Source: Ottelia alismoides (taxonomy: Eukaryota; Streptophyta; Magnoliopsida; Alismatales; Hydrocharitaceae). From it: DNA of 64,000 nt. The stretch is taken from contig JAZKJV010010122.1 in NCBI GenBank assembly GCA_037367405.1, positions 152,001-216,000 on the forward strand, in the 5' to 3' direction. The first letter of the stretch is position 1. Each line of letters starts with the position of its first letter. The notes under the pieces were generated by a model. It was given only the letters and a program-made list of their open reading frames with translations, made no database searches and had not been told where the DNA came from. Both the position numbers and the translations under genes were made by a program. Shown here piece after piece: positions 33,861-44,624 of the stretch.

Positions 33861-33885
<25 letters not shown>
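33350..33885. repeat. Palindromic MITE family C, further copies
   Basis: One compact hairpin at about 33355-33536 (GAGTGGTCCTGTGAGAGCAA against the complementary TTGCTCTCACAGGATCACTC, stem including GATTCTGGACCACTAGATTC) and a longer, partly duplicated one at 33553-33880 with AATTGTGAGAACATGAGAGC-type arms. Ends again lie in GA/CT and TA simple sequence. Confidence 0.68.
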
Positions 33886-33893
<8 letters not shown>

Positions 33894-34256
33894 GGGAAAA
33901 GGTGTATGCTCCCTGAGTGTAGCTAGCTAACTTACATGCTCCCACCCATTTTCTCCTATATTTTTTATTTTTCTGAAATAAAACCTATTAGAATTTAGAT
34001 CACAATATGTCCTCATGGTGTCATTAAAAATTTGACTTAATTAGAGACTTTTATTCCCTCCATCAAGACTTTCAAATTTTAATGATCTTATAATTGTTAT
34101 AATCGATCTGTTATGGATGGAGGACATATGAGTCTTTATTTTTTATGATATTTGAATGATATATTAGAGGGATATAGTTATAAAAAATATGGTGGTATTT
34201 TTCAAAAAAATTAAAAAATGATCAAAATTACCTACTTCATGAAGTAAGCTCCTTTC
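33894..34256. mobile_element. Fold-back MITE, copy F4
   Basis: Diverged copy with arms around TATGTCCTCATGGTGTCATT and its partner ATGATATATTAGAGGGATAT, ending in TACCTACTTCATGAAGTA as copy F1 has near its left end. Non-coding. Confidence 0.65.
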
Positions 34257-34281
34257 TTTATATATATTTATATTTATATAT

Positions 34282-34653
34282 GGGAAATGAAGCTACCCCC
34301 TAGAGGGAGCTAACTTGGCTCCCCCACCTCATTTTCTCATACCTTTTTTTTTAAATTTCTTCCGTGAATATTCATCACTATATCACTATATTATGTCATT
34401 CAAATTCATGCGAAACAAAGACTCATACGACTTCCATCTAAATGGTCATTTGTTAACGGTCGTAGAATTATTGAAATCGCCCTGTCTGGATGGAGGCCGT
34501 AGAAGTCTCTGTTTCGCACGAAATTTGAATGTCATAATATAGAGATATAATGATGAATATTCATGGAAGAAACTTTCAAAAAAAATAAAAAAATATAGAA
34601 AATGTGACAGGCGAGCTAAGTTAGCTCTCCCTAGGTGCAACCCCATTTAACCC
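34282..34653. mobile_element. Fold-back MITE, copy F5
   Basis: Outer inverted ends GGGAAATGAAGCTACCCCCT / TAGGTGCAACCCCATTTAACCC with an inner AGGGAGCTAACTTGGCTCCC and its mirror AGCTAAGTTAGCTCTCCC. The hairpin core carries ACGGCCTCCATCCAGAC-type sequence (TGTCTGGATGGAGGCCGT). Confidence 0.75.
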
Positions 34654-34663
34654 TTAATATATA

Positions 34664-34975
34664 ATGGGATTGTCCCCACCATATTTTTCCGCAATTTTTA
34701 TTTTTTTGAAAAATATCACGATGTATATTCATCTATATATTCCTTCAATATGTCATTCGAATTTCATCAGAAATAGAGACTCTTATGCCCTCCATATAGA
34801 ACATGTAATTTCAGCGTTCTAAACATTGTTGTAATCGACATGTTCTAGATAGAAGGCATATGAGTCTCCGTTTCTGACAAAAATTGAATGGCATATTAGG
34901 AGAATATATAGATGAATAGATGGTGGTATTTTTTAAAAAAATATATAAAAAATTGTGGGAAAATGAACCAGGGGC
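34664..34975. mobile_element. Fold-back MITE, copy F6
   Basis: Starts ATGGGATTGTCCCCACCAT directly after F5. Arms are TTCGAATTTCATCAGAAATA and TTTCTGACAAAAATTGAATG. The loop is like that of copy F1 (ATGTAATTTCAGCGTTCTAA, compare ATGTAATTTTAACGGTCTTA). The right outer end is poorly preserved. Confidence 0.68.
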
Positions 34976-35169
34976 AAGATTCTATGTATTCTTAGTTTGT
35001 GTAATTGGACAAGATTTTAGGTGTCCTTATTATATCGAGATATTGAAATTCAAATACTAATTTTTAGGGATTTTTTCATCACGTGCCCTGAACCTATTCT
35101 TATACTCTATTTAACAAATATAAGCGTGTTTTAAGGGTTGTGGGGGTAAGAGTTGGTAAAATTACAGTG
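34976..35169. other. Spacer between fold-back copies
   Basis: Short AT-rich spacer. TAGGGATTTTTTCATCACGTGCCC near 35065-35090 resembles the ends of the GGGATTTT-type TIR elements, so another degraded element may start here. No partner end was identified. Confidence 0.3.
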
Positions 35170-35514
35170 AGATTAATGGGGCTGCCCCAGTGTCGTTTTC
35201 GGTGTTTTTTTATTTTTTTGAAAAATATTACCATGTATATTCATCCCTATATCCCTCCTATATATCATTCGAATTTCGTCAGAAATAGAGACTCCTACAG
35301 TTTCCATCCAGACAATCATGTTTTAACGGTAACAAGATTTGTTAAATCGACAATATCTCGATGGAGGCCGTAGGAGTCTCTGTTTCTGATGAAATTCGAA
35401 TGGCATATAGGAGGGATATAGAGATGAATATACACGGTGATATTTTTCAAAAAAAATTACAAAAATGTCGAAAATAAGAGACGGAGTAGCCATGTTGGCA
35501 GCCCTATTAAATCC
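35170..35514. mobile_element. Fold-back MITE, copy F7
   Basis: Well-kept copy: outer ends TTAATGGGGCTGCCCC / GGCAGCCCTATTAAATCC; arms TCATTCGAATTTCGTCAGAA and the complementary TTCTGATGAAATTCGAATGG; centre with TCCATCCAGACAATCAT and TCTCGATGGAGGCCGT. Confidence 0.8.
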
Positions 35515-35646
35515 AATTATAATAGGTGTGGAGCAATTTACAGGGGTCGTTATACAGTTACAAAGATCATAGGAATTGCGGTGCAATGAATATGATTTGT
35601 AGGGGTTGTGGTGTAAATATCCCCATTGATAAATCTGGAAAATCGA

Positions 35647-35654
<8 letters not shown>

Positions 35655-35732
<78 letters not shown>
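35655..35732. repeat. (GA)39 microsatellite
   Basis: An unbroken 78-base GA dinucleotide run. It creates artificial RE/ER- or LSLS-repeat open frames on both strands. Confidence 0.97.
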
Positions 35733-35733
<1 letters not shown>

Positions 35734-36060
35734 GCGTGCAAACACGATACTAACACACGGCAATGGACTCGCGGCGTTGCGAGGCGAGACGGATCGATCG
35801 CCCTCCGCGCAAGATCACCTTTTCCTCTCGTTCGATCCCCCGCACACCCTCTCGAATTGGGCATTGCTCACACCCTTGAATTGGGCACTGGAGTTCGGGC
35901 TCAGGTCTCTCCAAAAATGGTGCCAACTCTTTGAGGAAGTCTTGGTTTCTCGAGGTGGGTTTCCCAAGGAGGAGGTGCCCAAATCGGGAGGTCGGGGACA
36001 GGAGAGATCGGAGGCCCCGCTCTTAATTTGACGTGATATTGGGTTTTCCACAACGTTGTC
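35733..36060. other. G/C-richer segment, possible exon relic
   Basis: Immediately after the GA run, ATG at 35764 opens about 38 codons (MDSRRCEARRIDRPPRKITF...) before a stop. Composition is coding-like and a purine-rich leader precedes it, but there is no recognisable motif. It may be the first exon of a lost gene or a transposon-carried fragment. Confidence 0.25.
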
Positions 36061-37820
36061 TTTAAATAATTATCATTTTAGCCAAAATTACAAAAATAGA
36101 CATGGATTTGAAATAGGGAAAATGGGGCTCCCTAGGGACACCCCCGGCCCATTTTTAGCAAAATTTTTTATTTTTTTAAAAAGTATCACCATGTATATTC
36201 ATCCATATATCCATCCTATATGTCATTCGAATTTCGTCAGAAACATAGACTCCTACGGCCTCCATTCAGGCATCATTTTTTTAACGGTCGCAGGATTTTT
36301 TTAAATCGACCATGTCTAGATGGAGGCCGTAGGAGTCTCTGTTTCTGACGAAATTCGAATGGCATATAGGAGAGATATAGAGGTGAATATACGTGGTGAT
36401 ATTTTTCAAAAAAAATAAAAAAATTACCCAAAATGGGGCGGGATAACCAACAGGGGGCAACCTTATAGGCACTTGTACCGATTTTGGGGAGAGGATCCAA
36501 AACGACAACTCGAGTGTGATTTGGGTGGGTTAGTTACACCCATATCCAAATCATTTTATATTTATACCCTCCTTCTAAAGCTACTATTTTAAATAATTAT
36601 GTAATATAAAGTATTAAAAATATATGTGGATATGAATATAAGTGTTGATACAACTATAGCTATTGACATATATGAAACTATTGTATCATATCTTCAAAAA
36701 ATGAATATAAATACTAAGTGGATAAAGAAATATGCAAATAAAAACATGATAAGCGGATAAAAAATCTGCATGTACTTAGAAATAAATCTACAATAATATT
36801 TATATATAACAATGAATATGCAAATAGGGATACAAATATGTGCATATATCAATTTGAAATGTGTATCCGTATCCACTTTAAAATATATAGGGATACATAC
36901 GCCAAATCTTTGTAATGGATACATTGACGGATCGAATATAATGTATCACTATATGTGTTGCATCACTATCTTTATTTTTTTCCGATACAAATATGAAAAA
37001 GTATATCATTTGAATTTTTTAGATACAAATGTAGGTCAAAATAGTAGCTATAGGTTCTTTTATGTGTGTTGGCTCCTACCATAGCGTATGTAGCTAGATA
37101 ATCCATATACATCTTTTATCATATCCAATTTAAGCGAGTATGGATATATATATAACAACTATAAATACAAATAAAAAATCGATTTTATTTTTTGACAAAG
37201 ATGTTGATAAGTGTATCTTTTTCATTTTTGGGATACTAATATGGATATTGATAATCACAAATCATATATGTATATTATTTCCCTATATTATGTATCAATG
37301 TGTAATATATTCAAGTATATATTTATACACACAATAATATATGTAATGCAACAAACACACATAAATTCAATATATTATGTATCAATATACATAACTAAAA
37401 AAGATACATAATATTGTTAGTATCCATATTTTAAACATTGAAAACTATATATTCATATATATAGTACATTTTTAAGCATATCTACATTCGTGTCTGTTTA
37501 TCATATATATATATATAGGATATGGTACAATAATTTCACATGTCAATAGCTATAGTTGTATCAACACTCATATTCGTATCAATATATATATATATATTTA
37601 GTACTTTACATTACAGAGTTATTTAAAATGGTAACTTTAGGAGGCGGGTATAGATATAAAATGATTTGGATTTGAGTATAATTAACCCATCCAGATCGGC
37701 ACTTGAGCTGTCATTTTGGGTCTCTCCCCCAAATCGACATCTCAATTGCAGATTAAAATAGTAAATATTTCAAATCCATGCTTATTTATTTAATTTTGAT
37801 TAAAATGATAATTATTTTTA
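36061..37820. mobile_element. Long-TIR element interrupted by a fold-back MITE
   Basis: Inverted repeats of about 300 bases: AATAATTATCATTTTAGCCA at the left matches the complement of the right side, AATAATTATCATTTTAATCA. The match resumes beyond the nested MITE with CGATTTTGGGGAGAGGATCC / CGATTTGGGGGAGAGACCCA and continues through GGGTTAGTTACACCC, AAATCATTTTATATTTATAC and GTTGATACAACTATAGCTAT. The interior (36700-37500) is AT-rich, non-coding, with further internal TATATA palindromes. Outer limits and TSD are uncertain. It looks like a Mutator-type non-autonomous element. Confidence 0.68.
36115..36466. mobile_element. Fold-back MITE, copy F8, nested in a TIR arm
   Basis: Outer ends AATGGGGCTCCCTAGGGACA and AATGGGGCGGGATAACC/AGGGGGCAACC. 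The arms (about 110 bases each) carry CATTCGAATTTCGTCAGAAA and its complement with roughly 90% pairing by eye. It interrupts the left TIR of the 36061-37820 element, which dates it as the later insertion. Confidence 0.8.
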
Positions 37821-38555
37821 AAAAAGTCCCTCGTTTACATGTCTTTTTTACTGTTTTGGATGGATTTTTAACTAATTATTAATTAATTCATAATTAATTA
37901 AACAATCAGTAAAATTTAATATTTATCTATTTAAGCATCAATTGACACTTCTTGTGTTGATTTGAGGAGCCAAGCTAGATCCTCCAAATCGACCCCTGTT
38001 GATTTGGGCATGCACCTTCGTGAAATTTGCATGATTTCCCATTTCTCCTTCAAATTTGATTATACGACATCGAAATTGTGCAAATGACCATGCATTTTAT
38101 ACAAAGACTAATAATCATATTTGCGAATATCAAAGAATTCATCATGTTTAACCTAATATATAAACCACACAATATATTATTTTTTTCTGAGTAAATGATT
38201 GCATTACTGATTAAGTATAGAATACAGCATTTCATCATCTTTTTTATGTTTTTAAATGTTACAACACAACTGAATAATGGACATTGATCATTTCTGAATA
38301 CATGTGAATTTTGAAAAAAAAATATATTGATATCAAAGTAATTATCCATGACATGTATAAGCCCAACATTCCACGCAATAAGATCATCCGATATTGAAAA
38401 AGAGTGGATCCTTCTGTTAACAATCATGCAAGACATATTTTATATATTCTATCAAATAGTATACAAGAACGATATTATAGTTACATCCACTTGGGATGGA
38501 AAATATAATCTAATATCTCCATCGTCTTAAAATCAGCTTAGATCTCCTTCACCTC
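37821..38555. other. AT-rich intergenic DNA
   Basis: No supported gene. A short repeated motif GATTTG-GAGGATCC/CTCCAAATCGAC near 37960-38000 echoes the end of the TIR element to the left. A 128-codon minus-strand frame (38050-38436) is AT-driven and lacks motifs. It may be intron or 3' flank of the pseudogene to the right. Confidence 0.4.
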
Positions 38556-41325
38556 CTCCTCTTTCATTTCCTTTTCGACCGTCTCACGTCGTTTTATGGC
38601 TATCTTCACATGTCGATTTTTTTCTTTTTCTTCTTGATATTCCATTCAGAATGTGCTGGGACATGACTAGGAGGCTGCGACTTAGCTGATAATTTCTGTG
38701 GAGGTTCAGGTGGTTGATTAATTTATTCTCCGACATTCCTTTCAATTGTTGATTATCATGGTGGCTCCGACAGAACTGTTGCAAGCTCATTGATCATTAA
38801 TCCTATTGATGGTCTTCGAGACGATTCCGAGGGTTGTTGTGGTTTTATGCGGAAATGCTAAACAATTGTATCTCGAAGTCAGTTGTCTCAACATGATGAA
38901 CGCAAATAAATAACTCAGCATGAAGAGCTGTTGAATCATATTGAATAGGAGGTGTAAGCTGAGAGAGTCCAGAGTCAATTTCACTTAAAGGATCAGCAAA
39001 TGACGATCCTGTGAACTATGTATGACTCGAAACTTCTATATATCCTAAAAGGCTCATACCTAAAATAATTACGTTGTATAAAAATATTGCATAAGATAAG
39101 CATTGTTTTTAGCATGAGATATTTAAGTAAGCAAGTTATTCCAAGCTGAAGCTTCAGAGCTTGGTTGCTCTTACCGGTACCTTGTCTGCTATATCTTGCA
39201 TAACTCATACCTAATAGGGTTGCACTATATTTAATAACTCATAAGTTAAATATTAAAATTATGAATGATATGATTATTAAAATATATTATTGCAACTTAA
39301 AGCCCCAAAAGTCGATTGCCCTTGTTGGTACCCTTCTCCGCTATATCTGCATGACCCATACTTAAGATAAGCATATTATCATCAAAATTGTATGAGATGA
39401 TGTTGGACTTACTAAAGAATTAACTAAATAAATTAATCAAATCCGAAAGTTCAAAGGTTTGATGCTCTTATCATGACATGTATGTTTAATAATATTGATA
39501 GAATAGATCCATCAATGAGAACATGTTAATTATTTCATCAAAATTCATAATTATATCTTCAATTTTCACCCTCATGGTCGATGGCAGATTCGTTGCTCGT
39601 CGAATTTCATCCAGGCTTCCATGGAGAATTCTATCCACCTATTTAGGAGATGATTTACTAAATTATTGGTATATTTACAAAGAAAGACATGTAATTACAT
39701 GAAACATACCAAACATCTTTCTATTGGACCATGTGGTTGGCATGCTATTGTAGGATGCGAAATTTGCATATGGATCTACCTTCTTGTTATACTCTAATAC
39801 CATTGCATATTGACATCATTGTTTGCATCCTCATATTCAATGACTAATGCATCTCCTCTTTCCTCCCACTGATCTATGTATTCTTGATGTAATATAGACC
39901 CATCTAATATGTCACCGCTTCACGTGCGATTGCGTCGAGAGATGACATGTATCTTGTTTATGGAAGATGTGATATGTTGTGGCATCATGATTTGATGCAT
40001 CACTCGATATGGAAGATGCATAATTATAATATCATAACAGATCAATGGTACTCTACTCATACAAATTGGCTGACCACTTCTATATATTGGATGCAATTCT
40101 TTGATTTCTTTTCAACGTAGGGCATTCAATTTATCTATATTCGTAAAAATAGAGTTACATGTAATTCTTCACTCGGTTTAAAAATATGTTATTATTATCA
40201 TTATTTATATGATGAGACTTCTACGTATCCTTGTCATTCCGATAATAGACTAGCATCATAGTTTGCACGTTTTCTTTGAAACTTCTCACTCCGATCCATT
40301 TTAGGATCAATGGTCTGCCTTGTGTACTTGCAAGATCTCTCACAACTGGCCTTCAGATCTGCACGTGTTTCCCATGCCCAAACCTGTATATTAATAATTT
40401 TATTAAGATAATCTACGCATTCACATGTTTATTACAAAATGTACCTACAATACTATGAAAAGCCATAAATTCTAGATGTTCCGATCTTCGTACCCATGTT
40501 CAACTCAGAGTACATGTGTGCTAAAGAAGCAACACCCCAAGCCAACTATACACATTCTTCCAATTCACGTAAATAGAGTATCTATCTTTGTCAACAATGG
40601 AAGAATAATTAATGCATAGAAACATGTGATTTAAAAAATTTAATTATCAAATGCTGACCTAAGCAAGACCAGATCTTCGCTACTATCTGCAAGAACATAG
40701 AAAATTAGTGCTCTAACTCTACGGGTTGCTTCTTATTCATCTTCAATACTAATAAGTGAGTCATCATGGTGAAAGAATGGCTCATGTATCCATGTCCGCT
40801 TTACTTTACTTATCTTCATAGAAGTATATATAACACCTGACAAGTTAAAAAGAGTGCTTCCCAGCCACCTATTGGAATATCAGGATCAGTAACTGACAAA
40901 CCGTCGACCTTCAACCCGTTGATTAAGCCCGTCCATATCCAGAAATGTAACAACAACCTCGCCGAATCTAAAGTGAAATGTGTGTTTTGGGTCACCACCG
41001 CTCCAGTAAACTTGTCAACGATGAAGGGTCAACATGTACCCTTCTCATATTCACAACGCATGAAAATCCAGAAAGTTCCAATAACCTATCTATCACTACA
41101 CTTATTACCTGCATAATATCGTTGAGCTGCTCATTGTGCTCCACAAATCGAATATGAAAGTACTATGATTTAATTGCACATTAGTATAAGATAATGGTTT
41201 CATCTGCTTAATATATTATCAAATTAAATACTAACCGATCTGGTAGGTTGGGAAGAACGATGCTCATTTTGCATATACAACACCGACGCATCAACTGGTT
41301 CGGGTAATCTATCCAAATGCGCCAT
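38556..41325 (-). pseudogene. Plant mobile domain (PMD / MAIN-LIKE family) pseudogene
   Basis: ATG at 41323-41325 opens MAHLDRLPEPVDASVLYMQN followed by EHRSSQ, the usual N-terminus of PMD proteins. A well-formed GT-AG intron (41163-41235) leads into YFHIRFVEHNEQL. Then come IDRLLELSGFSC, SLTSLLERW, INGLKVDGLSVTDPDIP-IGGWEALF, RRVRALIFYVLADSSEDLVL, GVASLAHMYSELNMG, VWAWETRADLKAS, RVPLICYDIIIMHLPYRVMH and ILHQEYIDQWEERGDALV, in the order known for this family (plant nuclear proteins, some needed for meristem maintenance and transposon silencing, many carried by transposons). Several stops (for example in the ERW-PKTH and INGL stretches) and shifts break the frame, and a 39100-39470 segment contains repeated short blocks. 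A basic/proline-rich C-terminal region lies at about 38560-38850. Confidence 0.8.
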
Positions 41326-41352
41326 TTGATAGGGACGCGCATTTTCGTTGCT

Positions 41353-41428
41353 GCAAAGTTCTCTCCGGTCTCAGTTGATGATTGCTTCAGGCAAAGTTCT
41401 CTCCGGTCTCAGTTGATGATTGCTTCAG
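41353..41428. repeat. 38-bp perfect tandem duplication
   Basis: GCAAAGTTCTCTCCGGTCTC plus 18 more bases appears twice without spacer (41353-41390 and 41391-41428), just upstream of the PMD pseudogene start. Confidence 0.92.
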
Positions 41429-42249
41429 GCAGAATAGCAGGGAATTTTGTTGATGCAAAATTCATCATACATTATCCATATGCCTCACTTTTTTGCAGTT
41501 ATGATCAAGAGGTTTTTTTGTCGAATTCGTGATATGATTTAAACTTAGAACATTGGAGCGTTAGTGTGATTCAAACTCGCGATATGTACACCTTACCGAG
41601 GGAGGATTTTGTAAGAGTTCGAGAGACTCGTGTATGAATATTATTGTCTACGCATCTCACTTTGTGAATTATTTAAGATAATCCCACGAATGGTGTCAAT
41701 CGGACCACAACAGGTTTATGGTTAACTCGTACTGCTATAAGAAGAAATGCAGCAGTACATATGGATGTCAACGACATATTTCTTCGATAAAATGCGTGTC
41801 GACACTCTTTCCTACATCGCCTTTGGTGAACGAATCAAGTTTCGTCGAGGATTGGGCATGCACCATTTACGTGATGGATGATGCGTCACACTTCGGTTCT
41901 TTCTATGTGTTTGCAAGATCTTTGCTTAATGTTACTTAGACATGAAAAAGGAGTTCGTGATTTGAGCTTGTTTTCATTATCGAACGTGTACCCAGTGTGA
42001 ATTGAGGTCCTTGTATTTGTGTCCTACACTGATGTTGTAACACCCATACTCCCAAGGATAGTATCACATCTAAAACTCACAAAGTGTGAGAATGAGTTAT
42101 AAGTGGTGGAGATTATTACTTGAAAACTTGGACTTAAGCATTTTCGGTGGTTGTCAACAGGTCCATTTGGGTTGTACTCAACAAGTTGTCAGAGCCAGTT
42201 TTCCTCGATAACAGACCAGAGACCTAAGCCCAAGACGTTAAAGATGTAG
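41429..42249. other. Degenerate sequence, possible LTR fragment
   Basis: No gene supported. TGTTGTAACACCCATACTCC at 42033 resembles the 5' start of many plant gypsy LTRs (TGTAACACCC). The segment up to the CACTA insertion, and perhaps beyond it from 45455, may be a solo LTR or LTR fragment split by the CACTA element. The far end was not found. Confidence 0.3.
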
Positions 42250-42274
42250 ACTCACTACAAGAAAGATTAGAACA

Positions 42275-42545
42275 GGCGACGGTCAACATCCGTCGCTAAC
42301 GATAAGTTGACCGTCCCCTCTGATCAATGGGGACGGTCATATGACCGTCTCTACAGGTCGCGTCGCATTTGGTATAAGCGACGATAATAATAACCGTCCC
42401 CAATACCAACACATAGGCGACGGTCATGACCGTCCCTTAAAATTTGTCAGGGGGGACGGTCCTGACCGTCCCAAATGATAGGAAGTGAAGACGGTCATAA
42501 CCGTCTCTATGAACGAAGGGGACGGTCACCATGACCGTCCCCTTT
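42275..42545. repeat. Left subterminal GACCGTC repeats of the CACTA element
   Basis: About eight copies of GACGGTC/GACCGTC, often as an inverted pair with 2-6 bases between (for example GACGGTCATGACCGTCCC, GACGGTCACCATGACCGTCC). They mirror the array at the right end and are the expected transposase-binding region. Confidence 0.88.
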
Positions 42546-42778
42546 GTTAATCTGCTAACAAAAAAAATTTCATTACCCCCTATTTGATCCTCATTTTCCC
42601 CTGTTACAAAAAATCTGTATACATAAAAAAATTACAATCACCAGACATCAATTGCAATCCACATTCATAAAAAACTAGTCCAACAACACATTCATTCAAA
42701 ACACTACATTAGCCTACATTAAATGTTCAAAATAGTTATACAATATACTAAAGTATCATACAAACTAAGTAAGCTATC

Positions 42779-43146
42779 CTACTCGTCGTCCTCATCCTCG
42801 TCCTCAGCGTTGTCGTCCTCGTCGTCATCCGCATCATCTTCTTCTTCACCGTCATCGTCGTCGCCTAGCCTCACAGCGGTATTATCATCAACTGTTGGGT
42901 GGCTAGTCGACGCTCCACCTTGATGTGCCTGCATGAATGCATTGAATATCGCCATTTGTTGGCGCAAATCCTGAATCTCCATATTCATGCTAGACACCTG
43001 ACTCTCTAGTTCCCTCTCCCTTTGTGTCTTCTGAGAGGTCGAGCCGGTCCCTACTCCATACCAATTCCGTATGGTGGCACCACGACCACCACAACGGATG
43101 CGTCCCTGATGCTCTGGACCAGTCGCCTGGATGAAAGCCGCATCAG
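42779..43146 (-). pseudogene. CACTA Transposase_24-like C-terminal region
   Basis: Minus-strand frame from about 43146: AAFIQATGPEHQGRIRCGGRG then GATIRNWYG, the GPEHxGRVRGxGxGxTP-type signature of plant CACTA accessory proteins. A predicted coiled coil follows (TQRERELESQVSSMNMEIQD, LRQQMAIFNAFMQ), then a long acidic tail of aspartate and glutamate up to the stop at 42779. The upstream part of the usual protein is missing. Confidence 0.66.
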
Positions 43147-43626
43147 GAGTAAGAGGTGGATGACTCGTTCCTTACTTTCATCTTAAACAGCTCTAACAAA
43201 AACTGCAAACGCGTCATTTCCACCCCAGTAGCCAATATATCTTCTGCATCTGGCCAACTGCTCGAGAACCTATCATCTGAACCAATGTCTTGTGCCTCAG
43301 GTCTTCTTAAATCGTCTATTAGTTCAAATAACTCGTGATCAACATTATTCAAGGTTTGGGTAGTCACTCCTGCATCAACGCCCATATCCTCATCCATTCG
43401 CACATCTAGACCCTCTCCATGTTCTGTCCAAATAGAGTAATGTAACCAAAATCCGTTGAGGATCCCATTTAATATTCTTGCATCTCACACATGGACAATA
43501 AATCTTTAGACCACCAAATTTCTTATCAACTCTCTCTATTTGAAATGCCCAATCCAAGAACGCAATCACTCCTCTCTTATATTGTTGAAAATCATCGTAT
43601 CTCTTATTCATCCATGATTTATCCAT
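43143..43626 (-). pseudogene. CACTA transposase-associated domain (N-terminal)
   Basis: MDKSWMNKRYDDFQQYKRGV starts at 43626 and is followed by AFLDWAFQ and the zinc-binding CPCVRCKN, the pattern of the Transpos_assoc domain at the N-terminus of CACTA-encoded proteins. A shift near 43450-43480 moves the frame to NGFWLHYSIWTEHGEG, the next conserved block. The continuation at 43143-43403 (DVRMDEDMGVDAGVT ... DDLRRPEAQD) is the usual acidic linker. It runs directly toward the Transposase_24-like part, with the catalytic segment absent. Confidence 0.76.
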
Positions 43627-43708
43627 TATACTGCACAATCATAATAAAATCCACCATTGTCTTATTATAGACAACAAGTTTTCTACCCTAAACCATAATG
43701 AAGTGATT

Positions 43709-44274
43709 AGGATATCTATTGTATACACAAATTATTATGCCTAATCTATTGTATACACAACATAGGGAGAAAACCTATGCTTATTGTGAAGCACCACAAT
43801 GCTCTCATTCATCTCTAGCCTCAAAAAGTCCGGTCTTGGCTCACCCCTCCTCTGTGCTCAACACACTTGAGCTTAGGAGAAAGCGCTTTGCGGGGCTCGC
43901 TGTGGCACAAAGGCTAAGAGATAAATGAGCGGCTGTTTAGAGTTTGATCTAGGGTATCTATTATATGATTTCACTATCATTTTAGGATATCTATTGTATA
44001 AACAAATTATTATGTGTAATCTATTGTATACACAACCTAGGGAGAAAACCTAGGCTTATCGTGAAGCACCACAAGTCTCTCATTCATCTCTAGCCTCAAA
44101 AAGTCCGGTCTTGGCTCACCCCTCCTCTGTGCTCAACACACTTGAGCTTAGGAGAAAGTGCTTTGCGGGGCTCGCTGTGGCACAAAGGCTAAGAGATAAA
44201 CCTATGGTATATCCAAATCATTATGCCTAACCTATTGTATACACAACCTAGGGAGAAAACCTAGGCTTATCAAC
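43709..44274. repeat. 275-bp tandem repeat in the CACTA element
   Basis: Two long units starting GATATCTATTGTATA at 43711 and 43986 and a partial third at about 44205-44274. Each contains GTATACACAACCTAGGGAGA and, in the first two, a block from AAAAAGTCCGGTCTTGGCTC to GGCTAAGAGATAAA. That block includes TGGCACAAAGGCTAAGAG, which resembles a polymerase III A box, so the repeat may have begun as a SINE insertion. Confidence 0.78.
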
Positions 44275-44624
44275 CAAACAAATCATAACTAGGGGAAACA
44301 AGCAAACCTAAGCATATCATCAAGCAAACCTAGACAAATCATACATATTATATACTAAACAAATCAAGCAAACCTAAGTATATAACCAAAACAACAAAAT
44401 CCAATGGGGAAAAACAACTCTAACAAGAATATCAACTAAAATAAACAAGAATAAAAGTAAAGGAGTGTTGATAGTTACCTGAAATGAAGATTAATGACCT
44501 CGGAAAGCAAGAAGGAGCCGGAGGAGACGCCGGGGCGGAGAGGGCGACCTTGGGGCGGCGGCTTTGGAGATGGGAGAATGGGATGAAAACGCAGGTCGAA
44601 GGGGTTTTTTTCGATCTGACCAAT

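Noticed and set aside
35323..35934. Frames with RE/ER or LSLS repeats
   Set aside because: Produced by the (GA)39 microsatellite.
38050..38436. 128-codon minus-strand frame as a separate gene
   Set aside because: AT-driven composition with many isoleucine, asparagine and phenylalanine residues, no motif. More likely flank or intron of the PMD pseudogene.
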